Positions 38,752-50,700 of a stretch of 64,000 bases of DNA are shown piece after piece. The stretch is from Trichoplusia ni (taxonomy: Eukaryota > Arthropoda > Insecta > Lepidoptera > Noctuidae). Within the stretch, counting starts at the first letter, position 1. The number at the start of each line of letters is the position of its first letter. Made by a program: the position numbers and the translations under genes. Location of the stretch: assembly GCF_003590095.1 (NCBI RefSeq), contig NC_039498.1, positions 3,596,001 through 3,660,000 on the forward strand, given 5' to 3'. The notes under the pieces were generated by a model, which saw only the letters and a program-made list of their open reading frames with translations, had not been told where the DNA came from and ran no database searches.

Positions 38752-38993
38752 ATTTTGATAGTAACTGTCGTGAGAATGATTCATTATTAAATGATGTAAC
38801 GGTTTACTCACGCGTATTTATCGGGGTAGCCCGACTAGTTTCTGACCCAACCGGAGTTCTTAATCATGAGCAGACGCGGCGGGATCGCGAGTCGAACTGA
38901 TTAATGGTCATGATTAAGGACTCCGGTTGGGTCCGAAACTAGTCGGGCTACCCCGATAAATACGCGTGAGTAAACCGTTACATCATTTAATAA
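38752..38993 (+). mobile_element. Palindromic (foldback) element with 86-bp arms
   Basis: Bases 38784-38869 and 38908-38993 are inverted repeats that pair at about 84 of 86 positions around a 38-bp loop. Left of the palindrome, about 32 bp (38752-38783) also belong to the element because they recur beside the degenerate copy at 3855-4039. The 12-bp sequence 'cagactcaaaat' flanks the unit on both sides (38740-38751 and 38994-39005), as a target-site duplication would. The near-perfect pairing indicates a recent insertion. There is no ORF, and I cannot assign a known family. Confidence 0.8.
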
Positions 38994-40139
38994 CAGACTC
39001 AAAATGTTGGATATCTGAGTCAAATTTCTTCCGGTTTCAGGTTACCTGACTGAACCACAATTAATTGTCTTTTAATTGCTATCGCTCCAGTAATAAACGT
39101 TTCAGAAAAAAGCAGCTAGACTTTTTCCGCACAAAAACAAAGTAATACGAAAGTCCTCTGAGGCGACTTTGCCGAAGTAATAAAAGTGAGAGTGATGTCA
39201 ACTTTTTGTCCGGCATCGGCGCGTCGCTGTCATTTCAGTTTCGATCAAACTTGAACTTTAGCGCTATCATTTAAGTCTTGCTGTGTAATACAGCTGCGCT
39301 TTCAATGATATTTCATAGCGAGATAGTTCAACCTTTCAGTACGGTACAATTCATCTAGATCGCATCCAGTGGTTTACAGGTGTCAGCTACGAGAACAATT
39401 AAAGCTTTGTTTCAAACGATTTGAATGAAATCTGATATCAATTCCGTGCCTTGAAGGTCACGATGGAAGTGCAGTTATTTTGTATTCCGGGAATACTGAA
39501 CTGAAATCATTTTTCTAACTATCGTATTCTAAGGCTGGTAGTACTATGAAAGAAAATAGAAAACAATTTCTGGAATTGAGTAGTAGTTTTCAATTTCAGC
39601 ATCTGATACATTCTCGAAACAATTCTAGTACAATTTTAGTATTGCATCCTCAAAGGAATTTAAAATAGGATTTGTGCCTGGAAATGATCGGAAATTAATT
39701 GTTCAATTAATTGAATTTCCATGTATTCACTTTGATACAGCAATCGTAACTTCAAAGTGTCGCTTCATTGAATATGTAAGTGTTGGTTAATTAGGTGTCG
39801 GCGCCAGTTCGCGAACTACGGCGCGGTGTGTTCTCGTGAAAATACCAAATAATTCGTTTTCTTTGATGCCAAGCACTAACACACGTACCTAATTAGAATA
39901 GTGTTTGCCTTGCGTTTGAACGTGTTCCCCAGTTTGTAATTAGCACCTCACAAAGGCAAATTTAGTTATTTTAAAATTGATACGTACAGTTTATATTAGC
40001 CACAGCGAGAACGTCTATAAGTATAGAAAATATGTCGAAAATGCTAACTGATTTTATTTGTTTTTTTTTTATTTTGTTTTTTTTTTACTAGTTCTACTGA
40101 AGTTCGATCTATTACAACTTAACCAGCTGTCACACAGTC

Positions 40140-40283
40140 CTGTTTTTTTTTAAACTAGGTAACCCAATTTACTTTTGATCACTCCAAGAAGACGTGTACA
40201 AAGTTTCACGATGATCGGTTAAGTATTTTTCGCGTGGAAGCAACACAAGCAAACTTACATTCACATGGACATTAGTAGGGATT
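40140..40283 (+). repeat. Dispersed lepidopteran repeat tail
   Basis: 'caaagtttcacgatgatcgg' followed by 'aacttacattcacatggaca' and 'attagtagggatta' is the usual tail of this class. Poly(T) stretches (40061-40086) precede it. Confidence 0.5.
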
Positions 40284-41515
40284 ATCGTAATTGAAATATC
40301 ATTCCTATCTTTGATGTTTCTGCCATGTCTTATTTACTACTATCACTGAATCTATTCCAGCGATTTAACTCTAAAATAACGATAATGTAACCATAGTTTA
40401 GTGAAGCTCATCAAATATTATGGTTCAAGAGTACATCAAGACTTGGTATGCGTACATATTATCTAGTTAATGGAAAACTAAATAACAGAATATAGTATAT
40501 TTTCTGTCAATACTAATTTCGGGCACAGTTCTTCAATTAGAATTGTTTTTGTGACTTGTTTTATGTCTTTGGATAGAATCGGTTTGTTTTCAGTACGCAG
40601 TACTTATTTCGTTCAAAAACACAGCGTAGAATATTTCAGTAGATCAAAAATTTTAAAAGGCAATATAAAATGCAAAAATTTACAACCAATATAGAAAAGT
40701 AAGCTTTGAATTCTACTGCATTAGGCATATTTTAAATGGAATAAGTTTGAATACGTGTTATAAAATACATTACAAATATTTACATAAAATTGTTCAAAAT
40801 AGAAGCTTTTAACTCTACAGCTCTCGGCTTGAATTGCCGGTAGGATGCAAAATGTTTGATTAAGCGCGATCGTTTAGTGAGACATGTTACGTAGCGTATC
40901 ATGTTGCGGCATGAGGCAGACACGATACAACGCAACGTGCGGTATGGGTCATGGGGCGATGTGCGACAATGTGCCGAACTGATGTGCTCTTTGTACAGGC
41001 CAAATCAACAACCTATTTTGTACTTTGCCTCTTTCGTTTTACAATATTTTTTCCTTATTTTGATAGCGATCTTTTACTAAATATGATTTTTAACAAGAAA
41101 TTGAGAACGATGCTCTATTGTTCCACTAAACTCTTCTCCGTCTATCTTCGTCTACAATAAATGTATTTTGCGACGAATATACTTATTTGATTCTAAAAAA
41201 TGTTGTTCTAACTAAATTGACTTTCTATTGGCAAGTAGCTAAATAGCAAATTGGAGTGACAGGAGCGAGTGGATAAAAGGTTTGACATGGGATAATTGTA
41301 TTAACTCTTTACCAAGCAATAATGTTTAATACATTGTTTGCGCACCCTCCTAAGGCATGAATTTTTATAACGTATGATTATTTATGAAATGCTTATTTTT
41401 TTTTTGTAAATACTAAGTGTCCTTACGAGGGTAGCCCAGTAAAGCGTTAAATATGTGTGAAGGATGACGGATGATGACCTGGCTGTGGGTGTTGTCGGCT
41501 AGTCTAACCTGATAG

Positions 41516-41719
41516 TCAGACGTCAGTCTCAATAGCCTCTGCGGCGTGCAGGTTGTTGACGCGCACGGTGCAGGTGGCGCGGCGGCGCGCGGTGGTCTCG
41601 CGGCGACCGTGCGCCGGCCCGCCCGCCTGCGCCAGCGACTCGCCTGCCGCGCTCGCCTGCGCGCGCAACAGCCGCTGCGCCAGCGCCGCCTGCTGCTTCT
41701 GCAGCTCAGCCTGCTGCAG
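41516..41719 (-). CDS. Sh: Shaker long-tail exon 9 with PDZ ligand
   Basis: It encodes [20 protein letters not shown], a basic and threonine-rich middle, then [10 protein letters not shown] and TGA. The terminal ETDV is the class I PDZ ligand that binds Discs-large / PSD-95 proteins at synapses and matches the fly C-terminus (SIETDV). The acceptor 'ggctccag' at 41720 is weak in pyrimidines, and a neighbouring CAG six bases on could serve instead. The stop and last residues are certain; the exon start is less so. Confidence 0.88.
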   Translation of the reverse strand: MQQAELQKQQAALAQRLLRAQASAAGESLAQAGGPAHGRRETTARRRATCTVRVNNLHAAEAIETDV

Positions 41720-44700
41720 CTGGAGCCGTACGCAATACACGTCATATCTTGGACTACTCAGTTTATTTATTAGTTTTATTTTGCAAAATTAATTCAGTGT
41801 TTGTTTTGTGTCTTCACAAATATAATTGTAAGTCAGATGCTGCTTCAATCATCATGATATATGTGAATAAACGAATGTATGTAGCACTGTTTACTTTTTA
41901 ACAATGTTGTAAGTCTAAACTATTCTTTTACCAACATAAATGGAGTACCTACATTTATCGCGGATTTAACAGGACAAGGGAAATTTGAATACTTGTAAAG
42001 AAAAGCTGACGACGCTACTCTTTAAGCTTCTTGAGATCCACTTATATAGGAGAGCTCTTTCAGAGTACTTTGAAGTGAACAGTACTCCAACCTTCTTTGA
42101 CATGGATGGGCTAAAGGGTGAAATTAAACGTACCTGTATTATATAATAAGGAAATTGTAACTTTTCGAAAACGAGGCAGCTTTAAACGATAACTTCTTCG
42201 GAACTCGAAACAATGACGTGTCATTGTTTGAATAAATGATGAACATGAAACGCATGTTGTATACTTGACTGAATAATGAAATTTGTTTTGACAGTTGTCA
42301 ATACAACCTTTGATCTCGTCAAAGTTGAAACAAAAAAATCTTGAAACTTATCTGATTGTTGCAATAAAGAAGAGAAACAGATTGACGTGTTATTTCATTT
42401 AGGAGAGTAGTGTGTGTCACCAGAAATTACAAATTTCGTGTATAAATGGTTACACCTTTTTATGAAAATAATTACATTTTCAATTTCCAAATCGAAATTA
42501 ACCGAGGAATATTTGACGTGTAAATAGTTAGTTGATACGTACGTGATTCAGACGGAGCGCGTCTTGGTGCTCGAGCGCGGCGATGTCGTCCACCGCGCCG
42601 GCCTCCATGACGGCTTGCTGCTCCAGCAGCAGGCGCTCCTCCTCCTGCAGGCGCCGCAGGTTCTGCTCCAGGTGAGGGTCTGCCACCAGCGCGCCCTCGT
42701 CCAGCTCCATCATCTCTGATGACGAGTCGTCGCTCACCGACGATTTCTTTTGAATAGGCCCTGAAACTGTCCTCGCGATTCGTATATGCTTTCAATGATA
42801 CAAACAACCTCAGAGAGACTTCTCTTTTTCTGATGATTTGATCTATTTGAGCTCTAGATTAAAGCTTGGTTATGTGTGGTCACAGCAGAAGGGCGGACAA
42901 ACCGATGAAACTATAGAAGTCTGTAATCTAATCTTATGATACCTACAGCAGTTGATGAATCCAGTGTTGTTACTAAGAAGGGGTTCATTAGCTCGTTCTA
43001 TTTAGCTACGTTGAATCGAAAGTTAATATCTCTCTACTACAGAAAACAAGGCATACCTATATTCTGAATCCATATTATGTTAGCAGACAGATTTAAAAGT
43101 TTTATGCACTATTCAATCGCTTTCATTTAATTGTGGTAAGAAAACATTGGTTCTAGCCAATACTATAAACACAAACAAAATATCGAAGTACATTGAGCGT
43201 AGAGTCTGGCGACCTGCCATAGCACGCGACTTCGGCCGGCAATGATTTACAACTTAATTGTAACCAACGTTACGCTTTTTACATACGCCCGTCCAACGCA
43301 GCGTTCCAATAACGAGACGTATTCGTAATTCGAATTTTAGTGCCCGCCATGATTTTATTGCACGGTTTTTTATGTTAAAACCTTTTTATTTATTTGTATC
43401 ATTGTAACTGCCAGTTGCGTCAGTATTGAATTGGTCTTTGGAACAATTTGAAAGTAGGTAAACGACTAGTTTATTGTGTTACTAGTAGTTTACTTATGGT
43501 TTCGTTACTTCAAATGTGTTGTAAAAATTAGGTGGTTTAAATTTACATTACCCCTAAATTTACAATTTGTTTCACTCACGTTAACGAATATTTGAGTAGC
43601 AGTCAAATCTTTTTAATATTTCTTTAAAAATGTTTGAAATGTTAAAGTATCGACATTCGTGGCAACAGAACTGGCTAACAACTCTGAACCTACCATTTGC
43701 CACGGAATTTACATTCGTAATATGTGATTTCAGTATTTTTATGTAACTATGTAAATTGTGGTCAAAGCATAACTCAGATGTATTCGACTATAAGTTATTA
43801 GCTTCCATTACAATGTAAACAGGGGTGTAATGTTTTAGATGACAAATGATAATTGCGCTAGAAAAAGTAAACCAAACTGATGTACACAAATAAATATCCT
43901 GAAATACAAAACAGGGCTTGAAAACGACGTCACTTATGCACTGGTACAAAATAAACAAACGAAAATAAAAAAGAAAACAATACTTACATTTAAAAAGCGA
44001 ACGTAGTCTCATGTAGATAGAGAAAGAAAAAAAAGTCTGCCAGTTATTTCGGTGCGTGTGTTTAGATAATGACAAGGCCCAATCACATACCACGCCGGCC
44101 GATTGAATGGACGATTTTGAATGTGATGGCCAAGTAACTAAAATAGGGAGTTCATGTGATACCTATTCTAGACATCGATGTGACGGGCTAACACTATTTG
44201 CTTATCACACTCGAATGTTTTGTATCTAAGAATATAAGGATCAGCTGATTGTTTGAGTCACTGAGAGAATTAAGCGTGGCACTTAGTGATTCACGCAGAT
44301 AAGAATTAAAAAAATGAAGAGTTGTGCAGATAAGTAGGAACCGCGTGAATTTTACTTTTTAGTTTTATTATATTCTTTGTTTTCAATATTTGAAATATAA
44401 AGCTCCACTGGTTTGGTTAACTCTTCGCTGTAAAAGTAATCGTAAATTACACGGCTATCATTGGATCAACCGAGATCCTGAGTGATTTATGTGACAGCTA
44501 CTGATGCCACGTATTCTATAATAACTCATCTCACGAAAACATATGGATCTACTCAGCTCGAGACAAAGTACAAATAATATAAACCGAACAAACTCAAACA
44601 TAACTATAAAGAAAATAAATAACATTTTTTTATTTCATTATTTTAACATCTCTTACTAACTAAAAATATTTACACCAAAACAAAAAAAAAAAACAGTGCA

Positions 44701-47700
44701 CTCGCTCGTCCCTTATGCGGTAATATCACGAATATCGTCTCTGGCGATTATTTTAGTCCTCAATAAAAATAATATAAACAACAACACTGTCATACAGTCA
44801 TTGATCACTGCAAACTTCGTCCTTTTCATCGTCCTTCCCACCTGAAATTTTCGAAAATCAACATAAAAGAAACTAATAAAAATAATAAAATAAAGTAAAA
44901 CTCAAATCATGCAGTTTGAAATCCAAATTGAAAAGCTACACATGCCGTGAATAAAAAAAAAGTAAAAGGACGAATCACAATAAATTGAACACGATTCATT
45001 GTTACATCTAAAAGTTAGAAATTAAATATTACATTTGTCAACATTCGCTTGAGAAGCCAACAATGCCAGCGCACAAGAATGTTGAAAAGTGTAACGGCCT
45101 ACATCTAATGGCGGTGTTGATGAACATGGACTTACTTAGATAGGGCTCGCCCATAGTGCCGGGCAGGTAAGGGCAGCTGGTGACGTGGTTGAAGTTCTGC
45201 GACTGCATCTCTTCTTGATCAGTCTCGCGATGGTAGAAGTAGTTGAAGTTTGACACGATGACGGGAACCGGCAATGCGATGGTGAGCACACCGGCGATAG
45301 CGCAGAGCGAGCCAACGATCTTGCCCCACACTCCCACCGGCCTATACCATAAAAACAGATCATCAAAATACTGCACCACGCGCCGCCTCCGTTAAAAACC
45401 AAACAAACAGATGATCCAACTAAATAATATTTGGTTAATAAACATAAACGCGACTGATGATGTTCATGCGTTAATATGTTCAATACGTACCGTCGGAGAT
45501 ATACTTAATATGAATATTGAATTATCTATATTCTACTAAAATAATAAGAATTAAGTGAAGAAACAAAATCAACAAGGAATATCTGGCAGTATGGTTAAAC
45601 ATGTTTATTTTGTCGAGACCATTCGCTGAGCATAATTAAGGGCGCAAGCAATACAATTTCATCCTTCACCGTCCACGCTCGCCAGCGTGTTACATCATCT
45701 GTGTAACCTTGATATGTTTATTGCAATGCAGTTTGTTTAACGCTAGCGTTGACGTCCAAATAGAAAACCAAAACGTCGATTTCAAAAAAGCACTTAGAAT
45801 TCAATTTATTTCTAGGTAATTGTTTTTTTTAGAAATAAATCAATTCCCAGGTCATTTCTAATCTACGGCTTGGTTTTCAAAGAACTTTTTGTGTAAATTA
45901 AAATAAATTGGTGAAAACATAAAAATAATAGAATAGAACCTAGGAGGACACACACTATAACATATAACTACGAGCACGGACATGGTATCAAACCTACATT
46001 AACGACTTCACAGTCATGCAAACGATATTATCACGGCTAAACTTAAACATATATGTATCTATATCGAAAATGGTGTATAAAAAGCTAATGATTTGAAGCC
46101 AACGACATTAACAAGCAATGAATCAATCTGAACATCAATTTTACATAGTAGCATTCAAGTGTAGATTTTACCACTGGGAGAGCTTTGCAGAACATTCCAA
46201 CACTTAGAGAGAGATAGTTGCGATGATGTTTGAACACTGGGTGCACAAGCAATACAGATCTAATGTACACTATGAAGAAGAAAATCCACTCGGTCACATC
46301 ACGTGTGCATCTGACATGGATCACCATTTTCGATAAGCTAACGTCTGTAACATAGTTTGTAATAGCCACAACACCGAAACAGGTAACATCGGACAGGATA
46401 CATAAGAACGTTCAGCGGAAGCGATACAGAGGAGCAACATTCGACAGTGGACAAGTGGTCGGGATACAACGAGACACTTCAAGTGGAGGTCGTGCAGCCG
46501 AGCCTGCGCCGCGGCGCCGCGCGGCCGCACGCCGCCTCACTTCAAGTGCACACATAAAGCAGTTCTCTCTCTTATTATAGAATACGCTTTGGGAGGGGCG
46601 ATAGTCACACCGACGACAGGACTTGTGGTACTTGTGTACGTGTCTTGGCAATGGAAAATATTACAACTAAGCTTCTATGTAAAATTGTAAAAGTTCAGAA
46701 AAATTAACATGACACGAAGACTGTTTAAAATAATAACAAGACAAAAAGGAACGTTTCCGAACGTGCAAAAGTCTCAGTAAAAAGGTGAATAAAACGTGTG
46801 ATCGGTTTAGTTCTAAGCGAACCGACGATAAAATCAAACTGAAGCATATGTAGTTACATGATGTGACAAAAGGAATCACAATTGTGTTAAATATGCCAAT
46901 GTAAGGTTGTAGGAAAAATGAAATGACGAGATGGCAAAGATGAAACTTGGGTGAAGTCGCTGTATCATACGTCATGTCTCCGTATCCTACGGTCGTCATT
47001 GTCACGACCGCCCACCAAAACGCATCTGGTATGGATTTGAAGAAACTGTTCTCACTTCCCGCCTCAGCGAAGTACACCGCGGATGAAAACAGCACCACAC
47101 CTTGAAGAACAAGCACACACCAACGGAGAATACAGTGCGACATACATTGGCGGGGAGCGCTTGCGAGCGGCGAGGGCGGGGTGGACAGGGCGGGGTAGCG
47201 GCGCGACACGGGTTACCTCATGTCTCCATATCCGACCGTAGTCATCGTAATAACTGCCCACCAGAAGGCGTCTGGGATCGAATCAAAATTCGTGTCGTGC
47301 CTGTCTTTATCGGCAAAAAAAACAGCGCTCGAAAACACGACGACGCCTGCGAACACAAAGTGTATTGTGCACCAGCGACCGTAATGTCTCGGGCGCTGTC
47401 TGCGCCATGGTACACGCCGCCCGGCCAGGCTCGCTCTGCTGCTTAACAACGCGCATCCTAACATCTTTCTTGCCGTCAGTGAGATACTTAACCATTTACA
47501 AATTTATTAATTCGAGTTAATAAATTAATTCCGATGGAATTCTTTACCTTCTCCATGGGAATGGATTGGGGGAAGTTAGTAGACTGCTTGTTAAAGGATT
47601 CCAATAAATCGAATTTCTTGACTTTGAACAAGATTGATAAGGTTAGTGGGATTGATAACTAGACTACTTATGTTAAAATAATTGTTTTTAATTAAGGTGT

Positions 47701-50700
47701 TGGTTTTTGTCGTTTGCTTGTTAATTATTGGTTTTAAAATATTCGTGATGTAGTTAAAGTCGGTTAGAGTAACAAATGCAACGTGGAACTTACCGATAAA
47801 CAAGAAAAATATTAATAAGCCGAGTTCCCTCATCGAAGCCTTCAGTGTGCGCCCCAGGATCTGCAAGCCCTTTGAGTGCCGAGATAACTTGAATATACGG
47901 AACACACGCACGAGACGTATAACACGTAGTATTGCAAGACTCATGGCTTGGTTAGTGGACTTGTCTTGTGGAGATACTGGCGCGCGGGGCAAGTTCAGAG
48001 TGTCCTCCTCCTCGGCAACCACGGTCGCCAAGGTGATGAAGTAGGGGATGATGGCTATTATGTCTATAATATTCATCACGTCTCTAAAGAAATTGAACTT
48101 GTTCGGACACGCCAGAAACCGCACTATCAATTCGAATGTAAACCAGATGATACACAGCGTTTCGATCAAGAAGAACGGGTCGGTGATGTCGGGGACTTCG
48201 TCTTCCTCGATCTTAGTGCCGTTGGTGGTGGTGTTGAAGACTTTGTAGTGTTTGAACTCCGGAAGGGTCTCCAGGCAGAAGATGACGATGGACAGCAGGA
48301 TTACGAACACGGAGATGATAGCCACGACGCGGGCGGCCTGGGAGCTCTCGGGGTATTCGAAGAGCAGCCAGATCTTGCGCTGGCGCTCGTTGGAGGGGAG
48401 GGGTTTCTCCTCCTCCTTGATGAAGCCCTCATCCTCACTGTAAAGGGTTTTAATAGGTTACTACTAGGTAGTGCATTATATGAAGCAGACGTGGTGCAGG
48501 GAGCAGTACTCACCGGAATTTGTTGGTGGCCTGTTCTCCGAGTTCGTAGAACTTAATCTCCTCGGAGAAGACATCTAAAGGTACATTTACTGGGCGCCGC
48601 AGGCGGCCGCCGCTTTGGTAGTAATACAGGATTGCGTCGAATGAAGGGCGGTTCCGGTCGAAAAAGTATTCGTTCCTGTTAACAGACATAAAGAGATTCT
48701 TAATATATTAAACTGAAACTGCCCAAGTAAAGGCCATAAATTAATTCAGGCATTTTATCAAAATTCTATTCTAGTTTCCCAAAAATGATTTACAATTCAA
48801 TTAATTCACAAAGTATGTAGTATAACAATATTAGTCTAACTTGCTTAATTTATAACTATATTCAGAACAATGAAATAAGGTGATACTGACCTCAAGGGAT
48901 CGAAGTAGCGTATTCTCCGAGATGGGTCCCCCAGAAGGGTTTCCGGGAATTGGTTGAGAGTTCGCAGCTGAGTCTCGAACTTCAGCCCGCTCACCTACGA
49001 AGAAATAGACATTATTAGACATGTTTACTTGGTATCTATATTTTGAGTCATCCTAGCGAAACTACGTCGGAGACTTTTTTATAGTGAACATCAATTATAC
49101 TAGTATGTGTAAATCTAACCCCTCTTTACGAATATCAACGTTGTTTGAATAGCCCTTAATTAAAAAATATAATCTCAAACCCGAGACACATGTGTATAGA
49201 ATCCGTCGACTAACCATAAACAAAGTGCCGCCGGCGGCCAACATGTCAAAACTCATTACATTCCCGAAGCGCGTTCAAACATCGAAACTTACGCAACATT
49301 AGGAGCGTTCATGCTAAAATTGTAACACCCTTGAACTTTTTATTTGTGTCTACCACGTGTGAAGAGAAGCCGGCAGCCCTGGAAGTGTCGCCCTCCCGAG
49401 AAGCGGACTTGGCAGCCCACATGTGCTAGCAAGGCAGACAACCTAACGTAATAAACTAGATACGTATCGCCCGCGGTTGTGTTCGTGCTACATTAACTGC
49501 ACACTTACTTATTTCTAATGCAGTGAGCGAATTTCAGTGAACCTAAAATATTATTCGCATTGATATTGAAAATATAGAATTTTACTAAATGTCGGACTAG
49601 GTTCGAAGTACCAATAGAACGTACTGCATATTTCCGAACTTTCTTTCTATCTTTCTAGCTTGTTGACTGTTTCTATACTGTAACAGCTAGGCAAAGATTC
49701 TTTAACAAAATTACATTTAAAATTCTAATTTAGTATCAAATTTTCTTCAACTGAAGCCAATAAATAGTCCATTTACAATCGAGATCAACAAACGCCGATC
49801 GCAAATTAGATGAGCCATCGAATATTCAATTTCGCGACATTCAACGTGAATACATTTGACCTAGAAGTGCCACTACTTTAGTGCATTCTCTTGTAACGTC
49901 TGATATAGTCGCACTCCATTAGTTCGTATAAATTCGTTTTAGTTTCACGGTCAAGTTCCTTCGGTGTAAAGGTCAGAATGTCACCTAATTTGGAAATAGT
50001 CTTTCATATCTGCAATATTTTCCTTTCTTTTCTATCTTTATTTTTGTAGTGCAGCTTCTGAGTGACTGTTTATAATTGAAGAAAATCATAAAAAAGTTTT
50101 TAGTTAAAAGGTCTTCTACTTTTCATTCTGACTGTAACTGAACCTTAACACACATATATTTTGATCGGAGACAGATTGAGGGCGGTATCTGAAGTGCATT
50201 AAGCAGTCATCTGTTTTTAGAAATTCATTTGTCTATGAAATTCGAACACATAAATATTGTTACATGACGGGCTGTCAGTGCCGTCTTAAGTGCGTTACAA
50301 GACATTTGTAGTGTCATTTTGATGTGTACGTACGGCCGTAGATTGCAAAGAAAACCTTGATCGTGAAATCGATAGTGTACTTAAATAGGTTTTAAGTAGG
50401 TGCGGCTGTTTCGTAGACTGATTTGTAAAAGAAAGTAAAGCGTTAATTTTGTAGTTGATCGTAGTTGTAGATTTTTTTTAATGTAAATTCTTCATTAGAC
50501 GCTTTCGAGCGTTAAACAAAGCAAGCTTGTATAAGCAAAGATCATGCTCATCGCACAAACATTTGTCCCGGGGTTGAACGGGAATCCACGACCACCGCCA
50601 CCGCCACTGGCGGTCAAGACCCCCAACCATTAGACCAGCAGGCCGAATGTGGCCAAATGGTTCAAATGTTTTATGTATTTTGCCTTATTAAATGATAGTT

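Larger units (their letters stand above)
28878..41515. other. Non-coding interval with GC-rich islands, left of the Shaker stop codon
   Basis: About 12.6 kb without a supportable coding exon. Shaker is transcribed leftward and stops at 41516, so part of the interval may be a long Shaker 3' UTR. The remainder is intergenic. Short GC-rich islands stand out: 32330-32425, 32880-32912, 34075-34140, 34560-34730, 35110-35300 and 38340-38480. The ORFs over these islands are arginine- and alanine-rich and open in several frames at once, as expected from composition alone. The islands look more like CpG-rich promoters or enhancers than exons. Confidence 0.45.

Noticed and set aside
47948..48556. 202-codon plus-strand ORF
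   Set aside because: It is antisense to Shaker exons 4 and 5 and owes its openness to their coding constraint.
50540..50650. tRNA gene
   Set aside because: Resembles a tRNA 3' half but no complete cloverleaf can be drawn; better explained as a SINE.
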